This document shows positions 8,446 through 16,260 of a DNA stretch of 64,000 nucleotides, piece by piece. The notes under the pieces are model-generated. The model saw nothing but the letters and a program-made list of their open reading frames with translations. It was not told the origin of the DNA and did no database searches. Source of the DNA: Gemmatimonadales bacterium (GTDB lineage Bacteria > Gemmatimonadota > Gemmatimonadetes > Gemmatimonadales > GWC2-71-9); contig JACKDA010000002.1 in the NCBI GenBank assembly GCA_020633775.1, positions 124,001-188,000 of the forward strand. The letters are read 5' to 3'. Both the position numbers and the translations under genes were made by a program. Every line of letters begins with the position of its first letter. The first letter of the stretch is position 1.

Positions 8446-8907
8446 CTGAGCCGACAGGCGGATAAGTATCACTTGGGCTTGGCCGGTGAGTTCTTTGTCG
8501 CCGGTGAGCTCCAGCGCCGTCACATCTCTGCCGCCGTGACGTACGGCAATGCCAAGGCAGCTGACGTGGTGGCGTTCTCTCCGGATGGAGAGCGTGCGGT
8601 TGTGATCGAAGTGAAGAGCACTGCACAAGCGAAATGGATTGTCGGTGGGACGGTTCCTCCTCCAACAGGGCAGCCTTGGGTGTTCGTTCACGTCCCGAGT
8701 GACGAAGCAGTGTCGCCGGAGTTCTTCGTTATTCTTCAGACGGATCTCCATCGGATCCTGAATCAGGTCGATGTCGCGTACCGGGCGCGCTATCGAGAGA
8801 AGCACGGCTCGGAGTTCACCGGAGCCGGAGTTCTCAGCCTCACGAGGGAGCAAGCGCTCCCGTACAAGGACGCGTGGGGTAGCGTCAAGGCAGCGATAGG
8901 CGCCTAG
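8446..8907 (+). CDS. PD-(D/E)XK nuclease-like protein
   Basis: The 153-residue protein contains GLAGEFFVAGELQRR, then AADVVAF and VVIEVKST, giving the Glu, Asp, E-x-K arrangement (E15, D40, E55-V-K57) of the PD-(D/E)XK superfamily, followed by WVFVHVPSD. The start is uncertain: AGGGAGG at 8434-8440 points to a CTG at 8446, while in-frame TTG codons at 8419 and 8473 are alternatives. It follows the attC-like site directly and precedes a second nuclease-like gene by 75 bp. It may be part of a restriction or DNA-repair module; the substrate is unknown. Confidence 0.65.
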   Translation: MSRQADKYHLGLAGEFFVAGELQRRHISAAVTYGNAKAADVVAFSPDGERAVVIEVKSTAQAKWIVGGTVPPPTGQPWVFVHVPSDEAVSPEFFVILQTDLHRILNQVDVAYRARYREKHGSEFTGAGVLSLTREQALPYKDAWGSVKAAIGA

Positions 8908-8982
8908 CTCGCGCATGTTGCTGACGCTCTCCGCGCTTGAGGTCCGGCCAGTCTTGAGAGGCCCAGCCCCTACGGAGTCCTG

Positions 8983-9810
8983 ATGCCCGCGCCCCCCACC
9001 CGCCCCCGTCTCACCAGCCCTCGCGTCGCCACGTCCCCCGGCTGCGTTCCCCTCAAGGAGGCGTACGCCCGCGCTGAGGCACTGCAGCCAAAGTCCTGGG
9101 GTCAGGTCGAGGACCTCTTCCTCCGGGGTATGGAAGGCTTCGACCAGAACCTGGTGGCGGGTGTGGCCGACATGGGCGACCTCCAGAACGGCAAGGGCGA
9201 CTTCTTCAACGACCTGCTGTCCCTCCTGCTCGAACACTGCGCCGGGGTGCAGCTCTACAGCCGGGGCAAGGTGCCGGGACTGATGATTCCGCGGCACAAC
9301 CTCGACGTGACCTTCCCGGCGCAGGGCAACATCGAGTTCGTGCTGGAAGCCAAGGCGGTTGGCACGCCGAAGCATCCTGGCTCTCCACAGGCAAAGCCAC
9401 TGGGTCGGCCGGGGTCAGCCGACCTCGACAAGCGAGTCAAGGAAATCGGGTTCAAGACGATTGACCTGAAGGCCGAGTACGCCCGGTTGCTAGCTGCCGA
9501 TGGGATGAGCCCGACGAGCATCTCTGGGGACCTCACCGGCTGGCTCCGATCGGTCAAGCCGCGCTCCTATCTCTTCGTTGCCTCCCGGGTGCTCAGCGAT
9601 CAGGACCTGAAGCAGGTGATCCGGAAGGCCGAGCATGCGACACTGCTGTGCGATGGCGTCGGATTGTTCGCATTCCGGCCAGTGAGTCCCGATGCGCCGA
9701 CGACGTACGAGGCCGCCTCCGTTCCCTCCGGACTCGAGCTCGCCCGGGTCCTGTTCAGGGCCTGCCAGGAGCTGACGGCCATCAAGGCAGCACGTCCCGA
9801 CGACGTCTAG
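8983..9810 (+). CDS. Putative type II restriction endonuclease (PD-(D/E)XK)
   Basis: The 275-residue protein has a plausible PD-(D/E)XK core, HNLDVTF (D108) and IEFVLEAKAVG (E122-A-K124), with an upstream helix rich in acidic residues (GDFFNDLLSLLLE, 73-85). It precedes a gamma-type adenine methyltransferase by 96 bp on the same strand, the usual arrangement of a type II restriction-modification pair. No specific family was recognised, so the restriction role rests on the motif and the neighbour. Its stop codon lies inside a hairpin resembling a compact cassette recombination site. Confidence 0.6.
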   Translation: MPAPPTRPRLTSPRVATSPGCVPLKEAYARAEALQPKSWGQVEDLFLRGMEGFDQNLVAGVADMGDLQNGKGDFFNDLLSLLLEHCAGVQLYSRGKVPGLMIPRHNLDVTFPAQGNIEFVLEAKAVGTPKHPGSPQAKPLGRPGSADLDKRVKEIGFKTIDLKAEYARLLAADGMSPTSISGDLTGWLRSVKPRSYLFVASRVLSDQDLKQVIRKAEHATLLCDGVGLFAFRPVSPDAPTTYEAASVPSGLELARVLFRACQELTAIKAARPDDV

Positions 9811-9845
9811 CCCCCGCCCGCAGTGCTGCGTTAATGGGGTTAGGC
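9805..9845 (+). other. Compact attC-like hairpin with GTTAGGC core
   Basis: GTCTAGCCCC (9805-9814) pairs with GGGGTTAGGC (9836-9845) as ten base pairs including G-T wobbles, and an inner stem CGCAG/CTGCG forms the tip. The 3' arm contains a consensus GTTAGGC (9839-9845), and the 5' arm contains the stop codon of the upstream nuclease gene, as often seen in compact gene cassettes. The R''-like arm (GTCTAGC) differs from RYYYAAC by one base. An ordinary intergenic hairpin is the alternative reading. Confidence 0.4.
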
Positions 9846-9906
9846 CTCGACAGCTCGTTTCGGTATATTCTCGGTCGTTGACCCGCCTACCCCGTCAGGA
9901 GCTGCA

Positions 9907-11259
9907 GTGAAGGGATTCGTCCCCACGCCGCCGGCGCTCGTCGACCAGATGGTCGACAAGCTGTTCCGTGCCGGGCCGCCAACCGCCGAATCGACCCTGC
10001 TCGACCCGGGTTGCGGTTCTGGTGTGTTCGTCGAGGGCGTGCTTCGCTGGTGCCAGCGGAATGGGGCTGCGATCCCGCGCATCACCGCGGTCGATTCCGA
10101 CCCGGCGCGCCTTCGAGAGGCACGAAGGGCGCTCGCGGGGGTCGCGCAGGTGACCCTGGACGAGCGCGACTTCCTGCTCCCGTCCGCAGAGCAGTACGAC
10201 TTCATCATCGGCAACCCGCCGTATGTATCCATCATGGGTCTCGATGCGTGCGAGCGCGCGATCTATCGGGAGCGGTTCCGGGCCGCGTCGGGGCGATTCG
10301 ATCTGTACCTGCTCTTTTTCGAGCAGGCCCTCGGCATGCTCTCTCGAAATGGCCGCTTGGTCTTCGTCACGCCCGAGAAGTACATGTATGTGCAATCGGC
10401 GGGTCCGGCGCGACAGATTCTCGCCGCTGCGGGTGTCGAGGAGATCGAGCTCATCGACGAACAGAGCTTTCCGGGGCTCGTGACCTACCCCGCGATCACC
10501 ACCGTGGCGTGTGGGCACGGGCGTGGCCCAACCCGCTTCGTTGCGCGGGACGGCACTACGCTCGACGTACGGTTGCCACCCAACCGCCGCTCCTGGTTGG
10601 CAACGATCAACGGACGCCAGCCTCACGAAGGGGGCCCCACCCTCGCAGACGCGTTCGCCCGGATCTCTTGTGGGGTCGCCACAGGGGCCGACGACGTCTT
10701 CGTCCTGCCGAGGGGCCGGGTGCCTGAAGGACTCGACCGCTTCGCGTATCCGACACTCTCTGGTCGCGAGCTGGTGCCGGGCACCGAACCGTCACCATCC
10801 AAGATGATGCTGGTTCCCTACGGTCCCAACGGCGAGCTGCTCCCTGAGCGACGGCTGGGCGGGCTCCGCGACTATCTCACAACTCCGGACCGCCGGGAGC
10901 GCCTCGAGCGACGGACCTGTGCTGCCCGCAAGCCGTGGTATGCATTCCATGAGACCCCGCCACTGGCAGATCTGCGGAAGCCGAAGATCCTCTGCAAGGA
11001 CATCACGTCACGACCCTGGTTCGTGCCGGACCTCTCAGGGGAAATCGTCCCGCGCCACTCCGTCTACTACCTCGTTCCCAACGACCCGAGTCGACTGCAG
11101 GAGCTCTGCGACTACCTGAACTCCGACGAAGTCGCCGAGTATCTCATGGCGCATTGCCAGCGGGCGGCGAATGGGTTCCTGCGCCTGCAGAGCCACATCC
11201 TCAAGCAGGTGCCCCTCCCGGCCGAACTGGTCGCGGGCGAGCAGCTGGCCGCGGTGTAG
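9907..11259 (+). CDS. Type II N6-adenine DNA methyltransferase (gamma/TaqI-like)
   Basis: The 450-residue protein starts at GTG 9907, with AGGAG five nt upstream. It has motif X (FVPTPPALVDQMV, 4-16), motif I (LLDPGCGSGVF, 31-41), motif II (AVDSDPARL) and the catalytic motif IV NPPY at 103-106 in FIIGNPPYVSIMG, followed by a C-terminal target-recognition region ending near LRLQSHILKQVPLP. Order X-I-IV-TRD is the gamma class typified by M.TaqI, which methylates adenine N6 in a short target site. PD-(D/E)XK-like genes lie on both sides, so this is probably the protective half of a restriction-modification system. Confidence 0.9.
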   Translation: MKGFVPTPPALVDQMVDKLFRAGPPTAESTLLDPGCGSGVFVEGVLRWCQRNGAAIPRITAVDSDPARLREARRALAGVAQVTLDERDFLLPSAEQYDFIIGNPPYVSIMGLDACERAIYRERFRAASGRFDLYLLFFEQALGMLSRNGRLVFVTPEKYMYVQSAGPARQILAAAGVEEIELIDEQSFPGLVTYPAITTVACGHGRGPTRFVARDGTTLDVRLPPNRRSWLATINGRQPHEGGPTLADAFARISCGVATGADDVFVLPRGRVPEGLDRFAYPTLSGRELVPGTEPSPSKMMLVPYGPNGELLPERRLGGLRDYLTTPDRRERLERRTCAARKPWYAFHETPPLADLRKPKILCKDITSRPWFVPDLSGEIVPRHSVYYLVPNDPSRLQELCDYLNSDEVAEYLMAHCQRAANGFLRLQSHILKQVPLPAELVAGEQLAAV

Positions 11260-11291
11260 CGCGCTCGGCCAGTATCGGGAGTCGCCAGGGC

Positions 11292-11726
11292 ATGCTGACC
11301 GAGAATGACGTCATCGACAGGGTGTGTCGCTACCTGAAGGACACGGGGTGGCACATCGTGTCCAGGGCCACCACGACTCAGACCGGATACGACATTGTTG
11401 CGACCCGCCAGGGGGTTTCAGGGGTCGAGCTCAGAGTCGAGGCGAAAGGTGGGACGAGTTCCAAGCAGACGACGGCGCGATTCGGGAAGCCGTTCACCTC
11501 ATCGCAGGTACCCGTGCATGTCGCTCAGGCTCTTTGTACGGCCATCGCGATGCAGGCCCAGCCAACGCAGCACGGCGTTGTTCGCGTGGCGATGGCCTTT
11601 CCGGACACCAAGGGTCACCGGAAGCACGTGGGTCGGATTGAGCAGGGGCTACACCGCCTTGGGGTCGGAGTCTTCTGGGTCGATGAGACGGGTGAAGTGA
11701 CCGTGGACGCGCCATGGGACGTCTGA
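11292..11726 (+). CDS. Restriction endonuclease-like / Mrr-type PD-(D/E)XK protein
   Basis: The 144-residue protein begins MLTENDVIDRVCRYLKDTGW, a helix typical of Mrr-like or resolvase-like nucleases. The core GYDIVATRQG (D34) and LRVEAKGGTSS (E50-A-K52) follow, then a helix AQALCTAIAMQ and a C-terminal VFWVDETGEV strand. Small proteins with this core are often annotated as restriction-endonuclease-like. It starts 32 bp after the methyltransferase on the same strand and is a candidate cognate or auxiliary nuclease. Confidence 0.65.
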   Translation: MLTENDVIDRVCRYLKDTGWHIVSRATTTQTGYDIVATRQGVSGVELRVEAKGGTSSKQTTARFGKPFTSSQVPVHVAQALCTAIAMQAQPTQHGVVRVAMAFPDTKGHRKHVGRIEQGLHRLGVGVFWVDETGEVTVDAPWDV

Positions 11727-11806
11727 CCTGGGCGGGGAGTTACAACATGGCGAGCGCTGGACTGTTCGCCGAGACGAGGTCGACTCGTTCTCTGGTCGAG
11801 CGCGCG

Positions 11807-12373
11807 ATGCCGACGCAGCCTCATTTCTGCAAAGTTCCTTCGGGTCGCCAAGGACCGCTGAGCAAGCGACCCCGCTTCTTCACCTCCTTCTACCTCACTC
11901 TCCTCCTCACCCTGCCCCTCCCGGTCACCGCCCACGCCCAGTCGCTCTCGACCGCGCTGGGGCAGGCGGTGGCCAGCACGTTCAAGGACACACGGGTGAT
12001 CCTCGTCCCGACCTCACCCTGCGTCGCGCGGGGCGGGAACTGTGACGACGTTGAGGACCTCGCCCGCGGCCTCGACCTCGCCGCCGTTGCGCGAGAGATT
12101 CCAGGGGCGGTCGAGGTCACCTCGACCGAGCGAGGCGGCGCCCGCGCTGCCACCGCTGCGGCCGAGTGCCAGGAGCCGATGCGGTGCGTGGTGGTCGGCT
12201 TCCGACTGCGCCAGTTCGACGCCGAGGCCGGGATCGCCCGCCTGCTGATCGAGGGCTCGTACGTGCGCGGACCGCGGACAGGGATCCTCACCGTGGCCGA
12301 CTACCTCGTCGACCTCCGCCGACGGGATGGTGCGTGGGAGGTCGTCACGGTGAAGCTCGATCGGGTCAGCTAG
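11807..12373 (+). CDS. Secreted hypothetical protein
   Basis: A strong signal peptide is visible (a basic SKRPRFF, then FYLTLLLTLPLPV and a cut after AHAQS). The 188-residue product from ATG 11807 continues with TRVILVPTSPCVARGGNCDDVEDLARGL and CQEPMRCVVVGFRLRQF, and ends VADYLVDLRRRDGAWEVVTVKLDRVS. Four cysteines suggest two disulfides. No family is recognised. The start is uncertain because the frame is open further upstream, overlapping the nuclease gene end. Confidence 0.55.
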   Translation: MPTQPHFCKVPSGRQGPLSKRPRFFTSFYLTLLLTLPLPVTAHAQSLSTALGQAVASTFKDTRVILVPTSPCVARGGNCDDVEDLARGLDLAAVAREIPGAVEVTSTERGGARAATAAAECQEPMRCVVVGFRLRQFDAEAGIARLLIEGSYVRGPRTGILTVADYLVDLRRRDGAWEVVTVKLDRVS

Positions 12374-12425
12374 ACTCCCCGATCCCGCACACTGTGCCGC
12401 CCCTACGCCCCATGGGGAACCCTCC

Positions 12426-12881
12426 TTGATCCGACCCGGCACCCCGAACGACGCCCCAACCCTCACCGCCCTCGCCCGCGCGGCGAAGGCCTCCTGGGGC
12501 TATCCCGACGCGTGGCTCCGCGCGTGGGAGCCGGAACTCACCATCACCGCCGAGTACATCCAGCGGCACACGGTGTTCGTCGCCGAGTCTGAGGGTTGTG
12601 TCGTGGGGATGATCAGCATCGAGGACGGCGTCGATGGGCCGGAGATCGGTCACCTCTGGGTCGATCCCGCGAGCCAGCGGGCGGGATGGGGGCGACGCCT
12701 CCTCGACACCGCCATCCGGCACGCGACGTCGAATCACTGGACGGCGCTTCGGATCCTTTCCGATCCGAATGCCGTCCCGTTCTACACCCGGTTCGGCGCG
12801 GTCCATGTCGCGGATGTCCCGGCGCCCGTGGCCGGGGTCGATCGGTCGCTTCCCCTGCTGCGGTTGTCGATCGGGGGGTGA
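12426..12881 (+). CDS. GNAT family N-acetyltransferase
   Basis: The 151-residue protein uses TTG 12426 as its start. It contains IRPGTPNDAPTLTALARAAK, the SWGYP segment common in one GNAT subgroup, VFVAESEGCVVGMISI, IGHLWVDPASQRAGWGRRLLDTAI (acetyl-CoA loop Q-R-A-G-W-G) and NAVPFYTRFGAV. The third small position of the Q/RxxGxG/A loop is Trp-Gly, still acceptable for the fold. Substrate unknown. It lies just upstream of a 21-bp repeat array. Confidence 0.8.
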   Translation: MIRPGTPNDAPTLTALARAAKASWGYPDAWLRAWEPELTITAEYIQRHTVFVAESEGCVVGMISIEDGVDGPEIGHLWVDPASQRAGWGRRLLDTAIRHATSNHWTALRILSDPNAVPFYTRFGAVHVADVPAPVAGVDRSLPLLRLSIGG

Positions 12882-12932
12882 CCGGGACCACCCCGAGTCC
12901 GGCAGAGCCCGCCGAGCCCCGTTCGCGAGCAT

Positions 12933-13247
12933 CTCGGGGCCGTCCGGGCGCGTCTCGATCCCGTCAGCGTGCGTCGCAACGCCGTCCGGGCGCATCGCAA
13001 CCGCGTTCGCATGCATCTCAATGACGTTCGGGTGCGTCGCAATGGCGTTCGCGTGCATTCAAGCGCCGTTCGGGTGCGTCGTAACGGCGTTCGCGTGCGT
13101 CTCAACGCCGTTCGGGTGCATCGTAACCGCGTTCGTGCCCGTATCAATGACGTTCGGGTGCGTCGCAACGGCGTTCGTGCGTATATCAACGCCGTCCGGA
13201 AGCATCACAACGGCGTCCGCGTGCATCGCAATGCCGTTTGCCGCCTT
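12933..13247. repeat. 21-bp tandem repeat array (15 units)
   Basis: Fifteen consecutive 21-bp units tile this interval without gaps, with a partial unit on the left. The conserved core is AACG(G/C)CGTTCG followed by GGTGCGT or CGTGCAT; these two endings alternate, giving a 42-bp higher-order period, and the units at 13017 and 13143 resemble each other at a six-unit distance. The AACGCCGTT core is self-complementary. Because 21 is a multiple of three, several frames stay open and spell 7-residue repeats, for example HxNxV on either strand. A real coding function is not established. Confidence 0.85.
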
Positions 13248-13600
13248 CTCGCACCCGTCCGCTGACCGGACCCTGCCGCGCGACCCCGAAAATCTGTACA
13301 CACCTGTCCGGCCAGCTATACAGTTGTGATTTCTGGAACCGCCGACGGCATCGTCGAAAAGACCGAAAGTTCCCCTCCCTAGGCACCCCCAGCCGATGAG
13401 TCATCGCACGGTGGCACAACGACTTGTGCGATTGCTGGAACCGGCCTGAACACCGAAAGTCGGCGACGTTTCACGCGTGGCACACTCGATGCGCAAGAGG
13501 CCCCTGTCGATCGGGTGCCGGGAAGCCGATCGACCGTCGCAGCCCCCTGAGTCGATGGCTGTGGCCCGGCACCATGGCCGTCACACGTCGGAGGTGTCCC
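13248..13600 (+). promoter_or_regulatory. Leader region with potential pseudoknot upstream of the 13601 gene
   Basis: No gene is supported here. A perfect 9-bp stem GTCGATCGG/CCGATCGAC (13506-13514 with 13526-13534) carries an 11-nt loop. Eight loop bases GTGCCGGG (13515-13522) are complementary to CCCGGCAC (13565-13572), giving a possible H-type pseudoknot. The ribosome-binding site GGAGG (13590-13594) follows 17 nt later. Another stem GCACAA-CGAC-TTGTGC occurs near 13415-13430. A structured mRNA leader controlling the next gene is an inference. Confidence 0.4.
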
Positions 13601-14296
13601 ATGGACGCCCGCACGCGCAGGGTCTTGTCGATGGCGGAGAAGGTGCTCCGGTTCGAGCGCGAGTTTCCGTCGGAGGACCCGGGTCAGCAGGCCACGGTGA
13701 CCCGGTTGGAGTCGCTCCTCTCGCAGGTGAACGACCTCATCACCCAGGAGAACCTCGGCCTCGCGTCGGAGGGCGCGGCGCGGCAGCGGCGGCGCCGCAC
13801 CCGGGCGGCGTTGCACAAGCGGTTGCGCCACCTGGTGAACGTCGCCGAGGTCGTCACCCGCGAGCTCCCCGACCTCGAGGGCGAGTTCGTGATGCCTCGC
13901 CACGGGTCGCCCGGCCGAGCGTTCATGGGCCAGGCGCGGACCCTGCTGGCGCAGGCCGCGGCGCACCGCGAGGCGTTCCTCGCCGCCGGGATCGGGATGC
14001 AGTACTTCGAGCGGGCCGAGGCGGCGGTCGCGGCGTACGACGCGGCCAGCACCGCGGCCGACACCGGGCGCGAGGCGCACGTGCAGGCCCGGGCGGTGTT
14101 CACCACCCTGCGCAGTGATGTCCTCGAGGTGGTGCGGGTGCTCGATGGCCTCAACGCGGCCCGGTTCGCCGAGTCGCCGGGGCAGCGGGCGAAGTGGGAG
14201 AGCGCCCGGAACGTCTTCGGGCCGGTCACCCGTGGGGGAGAAGTGACGGACCCCACGCTGCTCGGGTCGGAGGACGGCAGTCGCAAGACGGCATGA
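13601..14296 (+). CDS. Hypothetical helical cytoplasmic protein
   Basis: The 231-residue protein starts at ATG 13601, six nt after GGAGG. It is Ala/Arg/Glu-rich and almost entirely predicted helical (MAEKVLRFEREFPSE, AALHKRLRHLVNVAEVV, YFERAEAAVAAYDAAS, LRSDVLEVVRVLDGLN), with no signal peptide or transmembrane helix. An ARFAESPGQRAKWESARNVFG segment near the C-terminus is distinctive. No characterised family is recognised. It has a long structured leader and a terminator just downstream, so it is probably a single-gene transcript. Confidence 0.7.
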   Translation: MDARTRRVLSMAEKVLRFEREFPSEDPGQQATVTRLESLLSQVNDLITQENLGLASEGAARQRRRRTRAALHKRLRHLVNVAEVVTRELPDLEGEFVMPRHGSPGRAFMGQARTLLAQAAAHREAFLAAGIGMQYFERAEAAVAAYDAASTAADTGREAHVQARAVFTTLRSDVLEVVRVLDGLNAARFAESPGQRAKWESARNVFGPVTRGGEVTDPTLLGSEDGSRKTA

Positions 14297-14337
14297 GCCC
14301 CCCGCGGCGGCGGTCCCCTTCCCGCCGTCGACCAGAA

Positions 14338-14378
14338 CCCGGTGCGTCCAGCTGGCTTGCCTGGACGGCCGGGTTTTT
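14338..14378 (+). terminator. Rho-independent terminator after the 13601 gene
   Basis: CCCGG-TG-CGTCCAG pairs with CTGGACG-GC-CGGG around a short loop and is followed directly by TTTTT (14374-14378). It lies 42 bp after the stop codon of the plus-strand gene and before the convergent lipoprotein gene. Confidence 0.75.
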
Positions 14379-14423
14379 GGTGGGGGGGGGGGATAGCAGA
14401 TCGGACGATGCGGCCTGGTTCGC

Positions 14424-15428
14424 CTAGTGTCGACTCCACGACAGGGACGAACAGAACGGCACCGGGATGCGCCGCACTTCCGCCAGATCGTCGATCCGAA
14501 CAATCCGCAGTTCGTCCAGTGCGGTGCAGTCCGCGAAGAATCGTTCGTCCGGATCGAAGGCGACCGACAGGGACGTCGTGCCGTTGAAGGGGAGCGCCCG
14601 CACGCGCCGCTGTCCGCGGGTCCCATGACGATCGGCAAGCGTCAGGACGAGCGAGTCCTGGTCCCCGGACGTCTCGCGTCGCCACAGGGTGCGCCACCGA
14701 CCAGATCCAGAGAACGCCAACGCACCTCCGATGCCCTGGTTCTCGACGTCGGACAGCAGTCCCTGTTGCATCGTGCTGATCGCCACGGTGCGGTACTCCA
14801 TGCCGCTGGCCGGAGCGAAGTACTCGATGAGGAGGGTGTCCGGAGCAACCCAGGACATCCGGCCAGCTGATTCGAACGGCCCGGTCGAGAGCACGGTGTC
14901 GAGCGCGAAACGCTCGGTGCTCAGCACGACAACTGCCTGAACGCCGGACCCACCTTCGACGCGCTGTCGCGAGAAGGCGATCGATGCCCCGTCCGGTGAC
15001 CAGCTGTGACCGACGTCACGGTACGACACCGGTGCACGAATCACAGCGATCGAGTCGGTCGACGGCTGGTACACGAAGGTCTCCGGCCAGGTGCCGCCGA
15101 CGTAGCCCTGAGCCGCGATCCGGCCATCGTGCGGAGACACCATACCTGGGAGAGCGCGGAACGTCTGGCCGAGGGGGAATGCAGGGCCCCATGTGACGGC
15201 CTCCACTTCGCCGGTCCGCGCCGAGACGCGCTGAAGAAACTGGCCAGGTTCAGCCGCCCCCCCGGCATAGATCCATCCGGTTGGGGCGGGTGAGGGGTCC
15301 GAGGGTGTGGTGGGCCCCGTGCAGGCGGCGAGTGCCACGACAAGCAAGAGTCCACGTCGCGCCGAACACAGAAACGACCGCGACGTGGTTGCCCGTGCCG
15401 GTTCAGTCAACCGGACAGTACCCATCAA
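14424..15428 (-). CDS. Lipoprotein with TolB-like beta-propeller repeats
   Basis: The 334-residue protein has a hydrophobic N-terminus with lipobox LLVVALAAC (Cys36), so it is a predicted lipoprotein. The body shows WD40/TolB-like blades: GWIYAGGAAEPGQFLQRVSARTG, VSPHDGRIAAQG, SWSPDGASIAFSRQ, SVAFDPDERFFAD. Such proteins usually serve as sensor or binding domains; no specific partner is suggested. The start overlaps the 3' end of the upstream lipoprotein gene by 26 bp, indicating cotranscription, although a slightly later start is possible. Confidence 0.7.
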   Translation of the reverse strand: MMGTVRLTEPARATTSRSFLCSARRGLLLVVALAACTGPTTPSDPSPAPTGWIYAGGAAEPGQFLQRVSARTGEVEAVTWGPAFPLGQTFRALPGMVSPHDGRIAAQGYVGGTWPETFVYQPSTDSIAVIRAPVSYRDVGHSWSPDGASIAFSRQRVEGGSGVQAVVVLSTERFALDTVLSTGPFESAGRMSWVAPDTLLIEYFAPASGMEYRTVAISTMQQGLLSDVENQGIGGALAFSGSGRWRTLWRRETSGDQDSLVLTLADRHGTRGQRRVRALPFNGTTSLSVAFDPDERFFADCTALDELRIVRIDDLAEVRRIPVPFCSSLSWSRH

Positions 15429-15888
15429 ACTGCAGCCGCGTGGCTGGCGGGAGCCCGGTCGCGAACTCGAGGTACACGAATCGCTCGCGCCCGCACCAGG
15501 GCGCGCGGGTGCTGGGGTGCGTCCACGCGGTCAACACGAGGTCCCCGCCAGTGATGGTGATCGAATGCACCACGACGATCACCGCATCACCAGCGGACGG
15601 CCTGCGCAGAGGGTCTTCGCAATCGTCGGGCGCCGCGCGGCGGACGGACTCTGCCGTTCCCGCGGTCTGCAGCACCCTCTCCAGCGTTGGAACGTCCGCG
15701 ATCTCAACGCCCGGGCAGACCATCACCTGCGGCACGACACCCGTCACCCGTTGCCGAACCCCCAGGTAGTGAGCCAGATGCTGACCCGGCGCCGGGGGCT
15801 TGAGGCGGGATGTCGGTGGAGTGGTCACCGGGGTCGAGTGCCCGGCGCAGCCGAGCAGTGCAGTGGCGAGGAGGACGAGGCGGTGCAT
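15403..15888 (-). CDS. Hypothetical lipoprotein
   Basis: The 161-residue product begins MHRLVLLATALLGC, a signal peptide with lipobox LLGC (Cys14). The mature part includes VVPQVMVCPGVEIADVPTLERVLQ and GDAVIVVVHSITITGGDLVLTAWTHPS, with Cys pairs at C58/C88 and near the C-terminus. No family is recognised. It is the first gene of a two-gene lipoprotein transcript with the beta-propeller protein. Confidence 0.6.
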   Translation of the reverse strand: MHRLVLLATALLGCAGHSTPVTTPPTSRLKPPAPGQHLAHYLGVRQRVTGVVPQVMVCPGVEIADVPTLERVLQTAGTAESVRRAAPDDCEDPLRRPSAGDAVIVVVHSITITGGDLVLTAWTHPSTRAPWCGRERFVYLEFATGLPPATRLQFDGYCPVD

Positions 15889-15947
15889 CTCCTGACGGTA
15901 ACCCGATTCGACTCGGCGGCAATCGTCGCTCGGGGGGATGGTGGGGC

Positions 15948-16256
15948 TTACCCGATCACCCGTGCGATCTGGCGCGGGCTGAGTCCCATCTGCAGGAGCG
16001 CGCGCAACAGCAGGTCGATCGAGACGCTCCGGTCGCCCGCCTCCATCTTGGCCACCCGCGACTGGCTCGATCCAAGGCGCTCGGCGAGCTCCGCCTGGGT
16101 GAGCCCCTCCTTGAGTCTGGCATCCCGGAGTCGCCGGCTCAGGAGGAACTTCATCTCCACGTACGCGGATTCCTCCGGCGAGAGCTTCAGGAACTCGGCC
16201 GCCGTGCCGACGCGCCAGCCGGCCGCTTCGAGGCGTCGCTGCTTCGCAGGGTCCAC
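15948..16256 (-). CDS. XRE-family HTH antitoxin (HigA-like)
   Basis: The 102-residue protein carries a helix-turn-helix (LTQAELAERLGSSQSRVAKMEAG, residues 52-74) in its C-terminal half. The N-terminal part (TAAEFLKLSPEESAYVEMKFLLSRRLRDARL) is the extension common in antitoxins paired with RelE/HigB toxins. The gene begins 4 bp after the toxin gene ends, the toxin-first order of higBA loci. It likely neutralises the toxin and represses the operon. Confidence 0.85.
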   Translation of the reverse strand: MDPAKQRRLEAAGWRVGTAAEFLKLSPEESAYVEMKFLLSRRLRDARLKEGLTQAELAERLGSSQSRVAKMEAGDRSVSIDLLLRALLQMGLSPRQIARVIG

Positions 16257-16260
16257 GGAG

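Noticed and set aside
12933..13247. CRISPR array
   Set aside because: The units are contiguous 21-bp tandem copies without unique spacers and no cas genes are nearby.
12366..13301. Minus-strand repetitive ORFs through the 21-bp array
   Set aside because: Frames on both strands are open because of the repeat length, and one is interrupted by a TGA within the array; no independent evidence of translation.
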